A stretch of DNA of 64,000 bases from Pseudaminobacter soli (ex Zhang et al. 2022) (GCF_014595955.1 NZ_JABVCF010000010.1:62001-126000), one strand, 5' to 3'; positions 27,429 to 37,552 are shown, counted from the first letter of the stretch. Numbers and translations: made by a program. The notes: generated from the letters alone by a model not told the origin.

Positions 27429-28040
27429 TCACATCTTGTCGATCACGGACCGAACGCCGCTGGCCGGCTCGGCGATGTTCGATTCCTCGATCAACAGGGC
27501 AGGAACGATCGCTTCCGGCTTGTCGATGACCAGCGGCTGCACGAGATGGCCGGTGTGGACGAAGCCCTCGGTGCGCATGTGGTCGAGGAGCGTCAGCATC
27601 GGGTCCCAGAACCCGTCCACGTTGCAGAAGGCGATCGGCTTGCGGTGATGGCCGAGTTGGCCCCAGGTCATGATCTCTATGATCTCTTCGACGGTGCCGA
27701 TGCCGCCCGGAAGGGCGACGAAGGCATCCGACTCCTGGAACATGATGTGCTTTCGCTCATGCATGTTCTCGGTGACGACGAGTTCATCGAGCTTGCCCAG
27801 CCCGGCTTCTGTGGCTTCCTTGTTGAGCAGGAATCGCGGTATGATGCCCATCACCTTGCCGCCGGCGCGCAGCGCGCCCTCGGCGACTGCACCCATGATT
27901 CCCTTGGTGCCGCCCCCGTAGACAAGACGAATCCCGGACTCGGCAAGGCTGCGGCCAAGAGTATGACCTGCCTTGATGTAAGCCTCGTTCCGGCCAGGCG
28001 ACGAGCCGCAATAGACGCAGACGGATCGAATCGTATTCAT
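27429..28040 (-). CDS. LOG-family protein (TIGR00730)
   Basis: 203 residues with a Rossmann-like fold and the hallmark PGGIGTVEEI plus the upstream YGGGTKGIMG. Founding members are cytokinin riboside 5'-monophosphate phosphoribohydrolases; bacterial homologues can cleave AMP-type nucleotides to base and ribose phosphate, and most have no proven role. It starts MNTIRSVCVYCGSSPG, normal for the family. Confidence 0.92.
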   Translation of the reverse strand: MNTIRSVCVYCGSSPGRNEAYIKAGHTLGRSLAESGIRLVYGGGTKGIMGAVAEGALRAGGKVMGIIPRFLLNKEATEAGLGKLDELVVTENMHERKHIMFQESDAFVALPGGIGTVEEIIEIMTWGQLGHHRKPIAFCNVDGFWDPMLTLLDHMRTEGFVHTGHLVQPLVIDKPEAIVPALLIEESNIAEPASGVRSVIDKM

Positions 28041-28155
28041 CCCGCTGATTGCTTAGTGCACAAGTGCCTTTGGTCAAGGGCGCAAAAGGGCATTTCCTTG
28101 TGGCGCAAGGGAAAACACGCTAGACCGCTGTTGGTGGACTAAGGGATACGTCGAG

Positions 28156-30018
28156 ATGGCAATTACACCGGTCAAGATTATTCTGTTCCTCGCAGGGGGA
28201 ACGGTCGCGGCCGGCGGCACAGCCTATTTGGCCGGCGTGTTGGACCCTTTGCTCAACTCGCCGCCGGGGGTGGAGGCGACGGCGCCGAACGCCCCGAAGG
28301 TAGCTGCATTGCCGCCGTCTGAGAACTCGGCTGCCTCGAGCGCAGCCGGGACGGAAGCGTCGACGACGTCCCCAGCCAAAACTCACGGTACGGAAGCCTC
28401 GGGCGAGCCGAAGGTGGAAGTTCCGTCCTTTGACGTCGTACGCGTCGAGCCTGGTGGCTCGATCGTAATCGCCGGTCATGCGGCTGCAAATGCCAAGGTG
28501 GAAGCGATCATCGGCTCCCGCGTCATCGGCAGCGCAACTGCCGGCCCCGAAGGCGATTTCGCGATCGTCCTCGAAAAGCCGCTCGAGCCTGGCGACTACT
28601 CGATCGTGCTACGCTCGACCACAGCGGACAATGTGGTTGCGATGTCGATCGAGACGGCGGTCGTCTCGATCCCCGACACTCCGGCCGGCCAGGTGCTGGC
28701 GCTCGTGGAGGAGCCCGGCAAGCCCGCCCAACTGATCACCGTGCCTGAACCCAAGGGCAAACCCGCAGCCGAGACTGCCCAACCGGCTGTCGGCTCAGCC
28801 AGCGCCAACAGCGACGGAGCCGCCGCCTCTGCTAAGGGAACTGGTGCCCAGCAGGCAGTCGGATCCGGCGAAGGGACGGCAAAGGGCGGTGCGCCCGCCC
28901 AGGCGGAAGGCCAGTCAGCACAGAAGGGCGATCGGGTTCCGCAGGAGGCCGCGAGCGCTCCGGAGAAGCCGTCCGTCGGCGAACAGAATTCAGGCGCGCA
29001 AGCACCTTCAGAAGCGGGCCAGACGGCCGGAAATGAATCCGGGACCGCGACGAAGCAACCCGCAAGCCAGGAGCTTGCATCGGCAGGCGAGGAGGCCAAG
29101 TCCAGTCCCGCGACCAAGCCCAAGGCAGGCGATGATCCGAAGGTGGCGGTCGAGGCCGTCGAGATCGAGGGCCGCAAGATCTTCGTTGCCGGTTCGGCGA
29201 CGCCCGACCTGAACCTCCGTGCATATGCCAACGAGATTCTGCTCGGCGATGCGTCGGCCTCGAAGGCTGGCCGCTTCCTCATCGAGACGGAACGCGAGCT
29301 GCCGGTCGGCGACTATATAATCCGCGTCGATGCACTGGGTCCCGACGGGGTGAAGGTGCTGGCGCGTGCGGCCGTGCCGTTCGAGCGTGAGGCCGGTGAA
29401 AATATCTCGGCGGTTGCTCCGTCCGAGCCCGGCAACGATACAAAGCCGGTCTCGCCTGGGACAAGCGGGCCGAGTTCTCAGGAGTCTGGATCGTCGCAGA
29501 CGGACACGCAGGCTGCGGCGGGAGGGTCGGCGACCTCCGCAGGCGGTAGCGAAGCTGGGCCCGACGCCTCCGCCGGTGTGGGGTCGCAGGCGTTGCCTAA
29601 CAAGGGCAGCGGCGCCGGCGAGGCGCAGACACAATCCGACCCGCAGCCGCCGGCTCACTCACAAGAGACGGCATCCGAGCAGGGCGCCTCAGCTACCGCG
29701 CAACCGGCCGAGACTGCCGCAGCCGGGGAGAACATGCAGTCGGGAACACCCTCGGCGAATGCGCCGAAGCTGCAGAGCGTCGACGGATCGGTGATCATCC
29801 GACGTGGCGACACGCTCTGGCGCATCTCGAAGCGGGTGTATGGCCGCGGGGTCCGCTATTCAACGATCTACCTCGCGAACCAGGAGCAAATCCACGATCC
29901 GCACAAGATCTGGCCCGGGCAGGTCTTCAAGGTGCCCGAGAAAACCGGTCAGGGTGAGAAGGCGGACATGACGCGGCTTGGCGAACAGGCGCTGAAGCCT
30001 CCGGTCACTGCTCAGTAG
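28156..30018 (+). CDS. Envelope LysM-domain protein with long low-complexity linkers
   Basis: 620 residues. A single N-terminal hydrophobic segment (about 6-26) anchors or exports it. Two Ig-like modules (about 95-190 and 330-410) share the pattern VRVEPGGSIVIAGHA / EIEGRKIFVAGSATP and are separated by Ala/Gly/Ser/Glu-rich linkers. The C-terminal LysM domain (about 548-597; IIRRGDTLWRISKRVYG) should bind peptidoglycan. Similar architecture is conserved in rhizobia; its function is unknown. Confidence 0.85.
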   Translation: MAITPVKIILFLAGGTVAAGGTAYLAGVLDPLLNSPPGVEATAPNAPKVAALPPSENSAASSAAGTEASTTSPAKTHGTEASGEPKVEVPSFDVVRVEPGGSIVIAGHAAANAKVEAIIGSRVIGSATAGPEGDFAIVLEKPLEPGDYSIVLRSTTADNVVAMSIETAVVSIPDTPAGQVLALVEEPGKPAQLITVPEPKGKPAAETAQPAVGSASANSDGAAASAKGTGAQQAVGSGEGTAKGGAPAQAEGQSAQKGDRVPQEAASAPEKPSVGEQNSGAQAPSEAGQTAGNESGTATKQPASQELASAGEEAKSSPATKPKAGDDPKVAVEAVEIEGRKIFVAGSATPDLNLRAYANEILLGDASASKAGRFLIETERELPVGDYIIRVDALGPDGVKVLARAAVPFEREAGENISAVAPSEPGNDTKPVSPGTSGPSSQESGSSQTDTQAAAGGSATSAGGSEAGPDASAGVGSQALPNKGSGAGEAQTQSDPQPPAHSQETASEQGASATAQPAETAAAGENMQSGTPSANAPKLQSVDGSVIIRRGDTLWRISKRVYGRGVRYSTIYLANQEQIHDPHKIWPGQVFKVPEKTGQGEKADMTRLGEQALKPPVTAQ

Positions 30019-30140
30019 ACAGAGCGGCCGGCCCGCTTCGGTTTGGCGGATTGGGACGCCCGTTCGTTTCCTGGACGAGGCGAAGCTGGGCAGAGCTACT
30101 CCCTGGCCTGCCCGGGTGTGATCACATAATCCGATTGCCA

Positions 30141-30168
30141 TATCGGCATTCATCGTATATCGCCGATA
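30141..30168 (+). promoter_or_regulatory. Possible operator upstream of arsR-type gene
   Basis: TATCGGC and GCCGATA form a perfect 7-base inverted repeat with a 14-base spacer, ending four bases before the arsR ATG. ArsR proteins usually repress their own gene from such sites. The exact binding site is inferred. Confidence 0.5.
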
Positions 30169-30172
30169 CGCG

Positions 30173-30529
30173 ATGAACCACGAGCGGAATTCGCCTGATC
30201 ATGGAAGCGAGCAGTTGGCATCCCGACTGGGAGCCCTGTCGCATCCGGCGCGGCTGAAGATCCTGAGGCAACTCGCGGCAAACGAGTGCTGTTGCAAGGA
30301 TGTCGTCGAAGGGCTTCATCTTGCCCAGTCGACGGTGTCGCAGCACCTGAAGGTTCTCGTCGAAGCCGGTCTGGTCACGATGAAGCAGGACCGCCAGCGA
30401 TCGATCTATGAAATCGACCGCGCTGCGCTAGCTGAGGTCGCGAAAGGTTTTTCCACACTCGTGTCATCTTGCTGCGGGAATGGCGAAACCGTCGTCGGCT
30501 GCTCGCAGGGCGCAAAGGCGCAAAAGTAG
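30173..30529 (+). CDS. ArsR-family metal-type transcriptional regulator
   Basis: 118-residue winged-helix repressor with LSHPARLKILRQL, recognition helix HLAQSTVSQHLKVLVEAGLV and a CCC cluster (NECCCKDVV, about 41-49). Cysteines there are typical of ArsR metalloid or metal sensors, and a second pair (SSCCGNG) and C-terminal GCSQG could add ligands. It lies 52 bases upstream of an Atm1-type ABC exporter, so it may control that gene in response to a thiophilic ion or glutathione conjugate (inference). Confidence 0.88.
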   Translation: MNHERNSPDHGSEQLASRLGALSHPARLKILRQLAANECCCKDVVEGLHLAQSTVSQHLKVLVEAGLVTMKQDRQRSIYEIDRAALAEVAKGFSTLVSSCCGNGETVVGCSQGAKAQK

Positions 30530-30581
30530 GTAGAACACGTCCCGCGACGGTCCGCTGGGACCGAACGCGGCGGCCCATAGG

Positions 30582-32474
30582 ATGAAGAAATTGGCAGCAA
30601 AAACCGTCTCGGCAGAGTCCGGCTCGACGCTCAAGACCCTTTTCAACCTCAAGCCCTACATGTGGCCCGCCGAGCGGCCGGACCTGCGCATGCGCGTGGT
30701 CTGGGCGAGCGTCTATCTCGTCGTTTCCAAGCTCGTGCTGATCGCGGTGCCCTATTTCTTCAAATGGGCCACCGATGCGCTGGTCGGCGACGCCGCCAAG
30801 ACTCCACCGCTGCCGGACTGGCTGCTCGTTCCGGCGGCCTTGGTGATCGCCTACAATCTGGTGCGGATCATCCAACTCGCTCTGAACCAGTTGCGCGACG
30901 CACTGTTCGCCAGGGTGGGCCAGTATGCGGTGCGCAAGCTGGCTTATCGCACCTTCGTGCACATGCACGACCTGTCGCTGCGGTTCCACCTGGAGCGGCG
31001 GACCGGCGGCCTGTCCCGCATCATCGAGCGCGGCGTGAAGGGCATCGAGACGATCGTTCGCTTCACCGTCCTGAATACGCTGCCGACGATCCTCGAATTC
31101 GCCCTGACGGCGGTCATTTTCGCGGTCGCCTACGGCTGGATCTATGTGGTTGTGGTGGCGGTCACCGTCGCGCTCTACACCTGGTTCACCGTCTGGGCGA
31201 GCGATTGGCGCATCACCATCCGGCGCGAGATGAACGAGAGCGATACCGACGCCAACACGAAGGCGATCGACTCGCTCCTCAACTATGAGACGGTGAAATA
31301 CTTCAACAACGAGGCCATGGAGGCCGAGCGGTTCGATCGCTCGATGGCGCGCTACGAGGTCGCTGCAACAAAGACCTGGACGTCGCTGGGGTGGCTGAAC
31401 TTCGGCCAGGGCGTGATCTTCGGCGGCGGCATGCTGGCGGTCATGCTTCTGTCGGCGCGCGAGGTGCAGGCGGGGACGCAGACGATCGGCGACTTTGTCT
31501 TCCTGAATGCCATGCTGATGCAGTTGTCGGTGCCGTTGAACTTCATCGGCTTCATCTACCGCGAGATTCGCCAGGGCTTAACCGACATCGAGCAAATGTT
31601 CGACCTGCTCGACGTTCCTGCCGAGATTTCGGACCGACCTGGCGCGCGGCCACTCAAGGTTGCGGAGGGCAAGGTCGAGTTCCGGGACGTCCATTTCGCC
31701 TACGAATCGAACCGCGAAATCCTGAAGGGCATCAGCTTCGAAGTGCCGGCCGGCAAGACAGTCGCGATCGTTGGGCCGTCCGGCGCGGGCAAGTCGACGA
31801 TCTCGCGGCTGCTCTTCCGCTTCTATGACATCAAATCGGGCCAGATCCTCGTCGATGGGCAGGACATCCGGGACGTGACGCAGGAGAGCCTGCGCTCCGC
31901 GATCGGCATGGTGCCGCAGGACACCGTGCTGTTCAACGACACGATCGCCTACAACATCCGCTACGGCCGGGTGGACGCCTCATTGGACGACATTCGCGAG
32001 GCGGCGGAACTGGCCCAGATCGGCGGCTTCATCCAGGGGCTGCCGGACGGGTACAAGACGATGGTCGGGGAGCGCGGGCTGAAGCTCTCGGGCGGCGAGA
32101 AACAGCGGGTGGCTATTGCCCGCACCATTCTCAAGGCACCGCCCATCCTCATGCTCGACGAGGCGACCTCGGCGCTCGACTCCCACACCGAGCGCGAGAT
32201 CCAGGCGGCACTCGACACCGTTTCGCGCGGCCGTACCACCATCGTGATCGCCCACCGCCTGTCGACCGTGATCGGCGCGGACGAGATCATCGTGCTGAAG
32301 GACGGCCGCATCGCCGAGCGCGGCCGTCACGCCGATCTTCTGTCCAAGGGCGGCCTCTATGCTTCCATGTGGGCGCGCCAGCGCGAAGCCACCGAAGCGG
32401 AAGAGCGGCTGCGCCAGGCTCAGGAAGCCGACGACGAGGGCATCATCGTGCGCCGCCGCCCGGCGGAGGTGTGA
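30582..32474 (+). CDS. Atm1/HMT1-type ABC exporter
   Basis: 630-residue half-transporter with six membrane segments in the first 330 residues, then an ATPase domain: Walker A VGPSGAGKST, signature KLSGGEKQRV and Walker B ILMLDEATSALD. The sequence TDIEQMFDLLDVPAEI between the domains is characteristic of the ABCB7/Atm1 group. Alphaproteobacterial Atm1 homologues export glutathione derivatives and metal-glutathione complexes. It probably works as a homodimer in the inner membrane. An ArsR gene sits directly upstream. Confidence 0.93.
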   Translation: MKKLAAKTVSAESGSTLKTLFNLKPYMWPAERPDLRMRVVWASVYLVVSKLVLIAVPYFFKWATDALVGDAAKTPPLPDWLLVPAALVIAYNLVRIIQLALNQLRDALFARVGQYAVRKLAYRTFVHMHDLSLRFHLERRTGGLSRIIERGVKGIETIVRFTVLNTLPTILEFALTAVIFAVAYGWIYVVVVAVTVALYTWFTVWASDWRITIRREMNESDTDANTKAIDSLLNYETVKYFNNEAMEAERFDRSMARYEVAATKTWTSLGWLNFGQGVIFGGGMLAVMLLSAREVQAGTQTIGDFVFLNAMLMQLSVPLNFIGFIYREIRQGLTDIEQMFDLLDVPAEISDRPGARPLKVAEGKVEFRDVHFAYESNREILKGISFEVPAGKTVAIVGPSGAGKSTISRLLFRFYDIKSGQILVDGQDIRDVTQESLRSAIGMVPQDTVLFNDTIAYNIRYGRVDASLDDIREAAELAQIGGFIQGLPDGYKTMVGERGLKLSGGEKQRVAIARTILKAPPILMLDEATSALDSHTEREIQAALDTVSRGRTTIVIAHRLSTVIGADEIIVLKDGRIAERGRHADLLSKGGLYASMWARQREATEAEERLRQAQEADDEGIIVRRRPAEV

Positions 32475-32660
32475 ATTCCGGCGAAGTCAGCTTTCGTGCC
32501 GGCCGCGCCCCAGCGGCCGCAACACGAACTTCAACGAAGAGGCGGAACTGTTTGTTCACCAAACCAAATTCTTGGTGGCGGGCCTCTCTGGGCAACTAAC
32601 GAAGCAAGCGGTTTTTAAGGACTGAAATTACGCACGAGCCAGCACACAGGGGCTGGGTCG

Positions 32661-34190
32661 ATGAGCATTATTGCGTCCATTCGCTCGCACACTCGCGGGC
32701 TCTATCATACCACGCAGGTGCTGCTTCTCATCAGCATGGCCGCCGTCGGCGTCGTCGTCCTCAAGGCTGCGGAAAGTGGTCTCAACAAGACGGTGCTGCT
32801 CGCCTCGATTTGTTCGATCGGACTGGCTCTGTGCACATTCGAATATATGCGAAGAGTGATGGTGCAACGGTTGGCATCAGCGGCAGCAGCGGAAACCGAG
32901 GAGCACCGGCGCCTCTCGATTGATGCCGTCAGCGGGGCAATGACGCGGCGATACTTCATGGAGATGCTGGAGCGCTCCATCGGCGACATGGGAGACCGGA
33001 AGGACGGTACTCTGATCCTGCTCGACCTCGATCACTTCAAGCAACTCAATGACACGTTCGGCCACAGCTTCGGTGACAGCGCTCTTCGCCATCTTGCGGC
33101 CGCGGCCGGCGGAGTATTCGACGACGGCTTTGTCGGTCGCCTGGGCGGCGACGAGTTCGGTGTGATCGTACCGCATGCCGACCTTGACCTGATCTGCAGC
33201 AAGGCCACCGAACTGCTCGCCGTCATGCAGTCTGGCACGGTTCATGAGGGCAGAAGAGTCCCGTTCGGAGTTTCGATGGGTATTGCTGCAGCGCCTACGC
33301 ATGGCTCGAGCGCTTCGGACCTGATGTTCATGGCCGACGTCGCGCTGTACGAGAGCAAGGCGACCGGCCGCAATCGTCTGACGGTATTCGAGGCGGAGAT
33401 GCTCGCCGGCAAGCGGCAACGTCGGCTGATCGAGCGCGAGCTACGCGCCGCAGTCTATCTCAATGAACTCGAGCTCTATTATCAGCCTGTGGCCAACGCC
33501 GACGGCTCGATCTTTGCGCTGGAGGCGCTGGTACGCTGGCGCCACCCGGTGCGCGGGATCATATCGCCCGCCGAATTCATCCCCGTGGCAGAGCATTCTA
33601 CGCTCATCGACCTGGTGGGTGAGTGGGTGTTCAAGCGCGCATGCGCGGACATTACGCAATTTCCGGGGAAGCGGATCAGCATCAACGTCTCGGGCGAGCA
33701 GCTGAAGCGAGACGAGGTGGTCTTGATGGCTCAGCGCGTTCTTCTCGAGTCCGGCCGCATGGCCTCACAGTTTGTCCTGGAGATCACGGAAACAGTGGCC
33801 ACGGCCGCGACGCCCGAAGTACTCGCCCGAATTCAGTGTCTGAAGGAGCTTGGGTTCCGGATCGCCCTCGACGATTTCGGAACGGGGCATTGCGGATTCA
33901 ACTACCTGAAGACACTTCCAATAAACAGCATCAAGATCGATCGGAGCTACATCAACCGGCTCGCGAATGACGAGGTTGCTCAAGTGTTCGTTTCGGCCCT
34001 CGCCCAGATCGGACGCATACAGGATCTGACGATTGTGGCCGAAGGAATCGAAACCGCCGAAGAGTTCAAACTTGCAAGGGCGGCCGGCTGCACCCGCTTT
34101 CAAGGCTATTTTATCGGCAGGCCGATGCCGAGGAAGGAGCTATCCGGCGTGCTCGACCTTCAGAATGGGTCCACTAGGCTCACGGCATAG
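32661..34190 (+). CDS. Bifunctional GGDEF-EAL cyclic-di-GMP enzyme
   Basis: 509 residues: two membrane segments near the N-terminus (about 20-65), a diguanylate cyclase domain with intact RLGGDEFGV (about 164-172), and a phosphodiesterase domain with EALVRW, DDFGTGHCGFNYL and EGIETAEE. Both active sites look complete, so it could make and break c-di-GMP. No sensor domain beyond the membrane part is visible. It probably tunes motility/biofilm behaviour; signal unknown. Confidence 0.94.
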   Translation: MSIIASIRSHTRGLYHTTQVLLLISMAAVGVVVLKAAESGLNKTVLLASICSIGLALCTFEYMRRVMVQRLASAAAAETEEHRRLSIDAVSGAMTRRYFMEMLERSIGDMGDRKDGTLILLDLDHFKQLNDTFGHSFGDSALRHLAAAAGGVFDDGFVGRLGGDEFGVIVPHADLDLICSKATELLAVMQSGTVHEGRRVPFGVSMGIAAAPTHGSSASDLMFMADVALYESKATGRNRLTVFEAEMLAGKRQRRLIERELRAAVYLNELELYYQPVANADGSIFALEALVRWRHPVRGIISPAEFIPVAEHSTLIDLVGEWVFKRACADITQFPGKRISINVSGEQLKRDEVVLMAQRVLLESGRMASQFVLEITETVATAATPEVLARIQCLKELGFRIALDDFGTGHCGFNYLKTLPINSIKIDRSYINRLANDEVAQVFVSALAQIGRIQDLTIVAEGIETAEEFKLARAAGCTRFQGYFIGRPMPRKELSGVLDLQNGSTRLTA

Positions 34191-34235
34191 CTTCATCAGG
34201 GGGAGGCGCAGGAGCCCCCGACGCCGGCTCAGCCT

Positions 34236-34922
34236 TCACGTGGAGGCGCGAAGGTCGTCCAAAAACTCTCCCTCGGCGAGCATCTCGGCTTCGTGGGCCG
34301 GCTCGCGCCAGGTTTCTGCGAGGGCAGCCTCGTACCATTCGCGCATGGCAGGCAAAGCAAGCAGGCGTGTGGGATAAGCGGCTGCGGCTCCCGTGAACTC
34401 CAGCCCGTAGGTCTGCGCCCGGAACGCCACTGGCGCGAAGAAGGCGTCGACCGCCGTGAACCTGGCCCCGGCGAGGAACGGCCCGCCAAACCGGCTCAGG
34501 CCGTCGTTCCATAGGTCAGAGAGGCGGAAGAGATCGTGCTGCAGCGATTCGGACTGCGGCTTCAACCGGACACGCACGCCGCAGTTCATAGTGCAATCGT
34601 TGCGCAGCGCTACGAAGCTCGAATGCATCTCGGCGGCCGCGGAGCGCGCCCATGCGCGGGCCTTCGCGTCCTCGGGCCAGACGGCTGCATGGCGCTCGGC
34701 GAGGTACTCCACGATTGCCAGTGAATCCCAGACCGCCAAGCCGTTGTCGGTCAGACACGGAACCCGTCCGCTTGGCGAGAACGCGCGGTAAGTCTCGAAG
34801 CTTCCCTGGCTCGGGAATGGGACCTGATGTTCCTCGAAGGGAATGCCGAGTTCCCGCATGAGGATCCAGGGGCGCAACGACCAGGATGAATAGTTCTTGT
34901 TGGCAATGTGCAGCGTGTACAT
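34236..34922 (-). CDS. Glutathione S-transferase family protein
   Basis: 228 residues: thioredoxin-like N-terminal domain starting MYTLHIANKNYSSWSLRPW, with the likely catalytic Ser in NYSSWS, then the helical C-terminal domain. The sequence GRVPCLTDNGLAVWDSLAI is the glutathione-binding segment with the cis-proline. The ATG at 34922 gives the family start; the frame stays open 12 codons further. Substrate unknown. Followed upstream by rarD in the same direction. Confidence 0.9.
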   Translation of the reverse strand: MYTLHIANKNYSSWSLRPWILMRELGIPFEEHQVPFPSQGSFETYRAFSPSGRVPCLTDNGLAVWDSLAIVEYLAERHAAVWPEDAKARAWARSAAAEMHSSFVALRNDCTMNCGVRVRLKPQSESLQHDLFRLSDLWNDGLSRFGGPFLAGARFTAVDAFFAPVAFRAQTYGLEFTGAAAAYPTRLLALPAMREWYEAALAETWREPAHEAEMLAEGEFLDDLRAST

Positions 34923-34935
34923 TCTTGTTCCACCC

Positions 34936-35841
34936 TCAGCCGGACCGGCGGCCGGCAAACATCGACCAGGTGTAGATGACGAGCGCCAGCCAGATCAGGC
35001 CGAAAGCCGTGACACGTACCCCATCAAAAGGCTCGCCGAAGGCGAAGACGGCCAGCAACAGCACGATCGACGGCGCGATGTACTGCATCAGACCAATGGT
35101 CGAGAGGCGGAGCAGCTTGGCGCCGAAGGCATAGAGCAACAGGGGGATCGCCGTGATCGGACCGCACATCATGAGCAGCGCGATGTCGCCGGGTTGAGAG
35201 GGGACAAAGTGCCCCTCGCCGCGAAGCTGCAGCCAGACGATGTAGCCCAGGAACGGCAGGCAAAGGATGAGGACCTCTAGGAAAAAGCCCTGGCTGGGGC
35301 CGATCGGCAGCGTCTTGCGCAAGTACCCATAGATCGCAAAGGTGACCGCCAGCACCAGCGACACCCAGGGGAGCCCGCCCGTATAGATGGTGAGGATCAC
35401 CACCGCGAGCAGGGCGAGCCCCACTGCCGCCATCTGGGCGGTGCTCAGCCTCTCTCCGAGCATAAAGGCGCCGAGCGCCACGGTCACAAGGGGATTGATA
35501 TAGTAGCCCAGCGCCGTCTCGACTGCGCGGTCGACGGCGATCGCCCAGATGTAGACGGCCCAGTTCAGCGTGATAATGCTTGCAGTCAGCGCCGCCATCA
35601 GCAGCGTACGCGGCGAGCTAAGCGCCGCCTTGAGGTCTGCGGTGCGGCCAAGCGCCCACAGAACGAAGCCGGCCACCGGGACAGCCCAGACGATGCGATG
35701 CGCCACCACTTCAGTGGCCGGTATGTGCGCAACCATCTTCATGAAGATCGGCTGCACACCCCAAAAGACGTAGGCGACAAGGGCGAAGAGGAACCCGCGG
35801 GTAGCGGCATCAGAATTCGGCAAGGAGACTTCGGCTGTCAT
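34936..35841 (-). CDS. rarD: EamA-family transporter RarD
   Basis: 301 residues with ten membrane segments; the pattern VAYVFWGVQPIFMKMVAHIP at the start and WAIAVDRAVETALGYYINPL are characteristic of RarD (TIGR00688). Named for chloramphenicol resistance in Pseudomonas; physiological substrate unknown. It ends 14 bases before the GST start and may be cotranscribed with it. Confidence 0.92.
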   Translation of the reverse strand: MTAEVSLPNSDAATRGFLFALVAYVFWGVQPIFMKMVAHIPATEVVAHRIVWAVPVAGFVLWALGRTADLKAALSSPRTLLMAALTASIITLNWAVYIWAIAVDRAVETALGYYINPLVTVALGAFMLGERLSTAQMAAVGLALLAVVILTIYTGGLPWVSLVLAVTFAIYGYLRKTLPIGPSQGFFLEVLILCLPFLGYIVWLQLRGEGHFVPSQPGDIALLMMCGPITAIPLLLYAFGAKLLRLSTIGLMQYIAPSIVLLLAVFAFGEPFDGVRVTAFGLIWLALVIYTWSMFAGRRSG

Positions 35842-35935
35842 GGGGCGTCCTATGCGACGCCCCGGCCCCTTTCACCACCGAATTTTTGTGATGGTTCATT
35901 GCAATTCCGGTGATGTCTGCTGCGAAGGCGACGGA

Positions 35936-37552
35936 CTACTCTGCCGCCACCAGCCCGGCCATCTCGCGGTTCTTCATCAGCTTGAAGACGATCGAATCCA
36001 TCAGCGCCTGGAACGAGGCGTCGATGATGTTGTCGGAGACCCCGACCGTCCACCAGCGGGCGCCGGTGGAATCGTGGGATTCGATCAGGACGCGGGTGAC
36101 CGCCTCGGTGCCGCCGTTCAAGATGCGGACCTTGAAGTCGACCAGCGACATATCGGCGATCTCGGCTTGGTAGCGGCCAAGATCCTTGCGCAGCGCGATG
36201 TCCAGCGCGTTGACCGGGCCGTGACCTTCGGCGACCGACATGCGCTCCTCGCCGTCGATGTTCACCTTCACGATGGCCTCTGACACGGTCTTGAGATGGC
36301 CGTTGGCGTCGAAACGGCGCTCGACCATGCAGCGGAAGGACGTGACGTTGAAGAACTCCGGCACGGAGCCCAGCATGCGCCGCGCCAAGAGCTCGAAGCT
36401 CGCGTCAGCGCCTTCGTAGGCGTACCCCTCGGCCTCGCGCTCCTTCACCAGCGAGATCAGCGTGTCGAGGCGATTGTCGTCGCGCAGGACCTCGATGCCG
36501 CGCCGCTTCAGCTCGGCGATGAAATTGGCCTTGCCGCCCTGGTCCGAGACCATGACCCGGCGATGGTTGCCGACCGCCTCCGGCGGCACATGCTCGTAGG
36601 TCTTCGGGTCCTTCAACAAAGCGGAAGCATGGATGCCGGCCTTCGTCGCGAAAGCCGACGATCCGACAAAGGGCGCCTGGGCCTGGGGTGCTCGGTTGAG
36701 CATCTCGTCGAAGCCGCGCGACAGCCGCGAGATGCCGGCCAGTGCATCCGCTGAGATGCCGGTCTCGAAACGGTCGGCGAATGCAGGCTTCAGCATCAGC
36801 GTCGGGATGATGGTAACGAGATTGGCGTTGCCGCAGCGTTCACCGATGCCGTTCAGCGTGCCCTGGATCTGGCGCACGCCCGAGTCCACCGCTGCCAGGG
36901 AATTGGCCACCGCCTGGCCGGTGTCGTCATGGGCATGGATGCCGAGGTTTTCTCCAGGAACGCCGGCAGCGATCACCGCCTTGACGACCTCGCGCACTTC
37001 AGACGGCTGCGTGCCGCCATTGGTATCGCAGAGCACGACCCAGCGGGCCCCGGCTTCGTAAGCCGTCTTTGCGCAGGCGAGCGCAAAGTCCGGATTCGCC
37101 TTGTAGCCGTCGAAGAAGTGCTCGCAGTCGACCATCGCCTCCTTGCCGGCGGAGCGGGCCGTCTCCACAGAGGCGCGGATCGCCTCCAAGTTCTCCTCGT
37201 TCGTGCAGCCGAGTGCCAGGCGGACGTGATAATCCCAGCTCTTGGCGACGAAGCAGATCGCGTCCGACTTCGCCTGGACGAGCGCCGCCAGTCCCGGATC
37301 GTTCGAGGCCGAGACGCCGGCGCGCTTGGTCATACCGAAGGCGACGAATTTTGCCCGGCGCGTCCGTTTCTCGGCGAAGAACGCCGTGTCGGTCGGATTG
37401 GCACCGGGATAGCCGCCCTCGACGTAGTCGAGGCCGAACTCGTCGAGCATGGCCGAAATGGCGATCTTGTCCTCGACGGAGAAGTCGATGCCCGGCGTCT
37501 GCTGACCGTCACGGAGCGTGGTGTCGAAGAGATAGATGCGCTGTTTTTTCAT
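35936..37552 (-). CDS. cimA: (R)-citramalate synthase
   Basis: Condenses pyruvate and acetyl-CoA to citramalate, a route to 2-oxobutyrate for isoleucine that bypasses threonine. The 538-residue protein matches the TIGR00977 type: FDTTLRDGQQTPG (9-21), the metal-binding HAHDD (about 212-216) and a C-terminal regulatory domain (about 400-520) of the LeuA type, through which isoleucine could inhibit. It begins MKKQRIYLFDTT, which excludes 2-isopropylmalate synthase. Confidence 0.93.
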   Translation of the reverse strand: MKKQRIYLFDTTLRDGQQTPGIDFSVEDKIAISAMLDEFGLDYVEGGYPGANPTDTAFFAEKRTRRAKFVAFGMTKRAGVSASNDPGLAALVQAKSDAICFVAKSWDYHVRLALGCTNEENLEAIRASVETARSAGKEAMVDCEHFFDGYKANPDFALACAKTAYEAGARWVVLCDTNGGTQPSEVREVVKAVIAAGVPGENLGIHAHDDTGQAVANSLAAVDSGVRQIQGTLNGIGERCGNANLVTIIPTLMLKPAFADRFETGISADALAGISRLSRGFDEMLNRAPQAQAPFVGSSAFATKAGIHASALLKDPKTYEHVPPEAVGNHRRVMVSDQGGKANFIAELKRRGIEVLRDDNRLDTLISLVKEREAEGYAYEGADASFELLARRMLGSVPEFFNVTSFRCMVERRFDANGHLKTVSEAIVKVNIDGEERMSVAEGHGPVNALDIALRKDLGRYQAEIADMSLVDFKVRILNGGTEAVTRVLIESHDSTGARWWTVGVSDNIIDASFQALMDSIVFKLMKNREMAGLVAAE

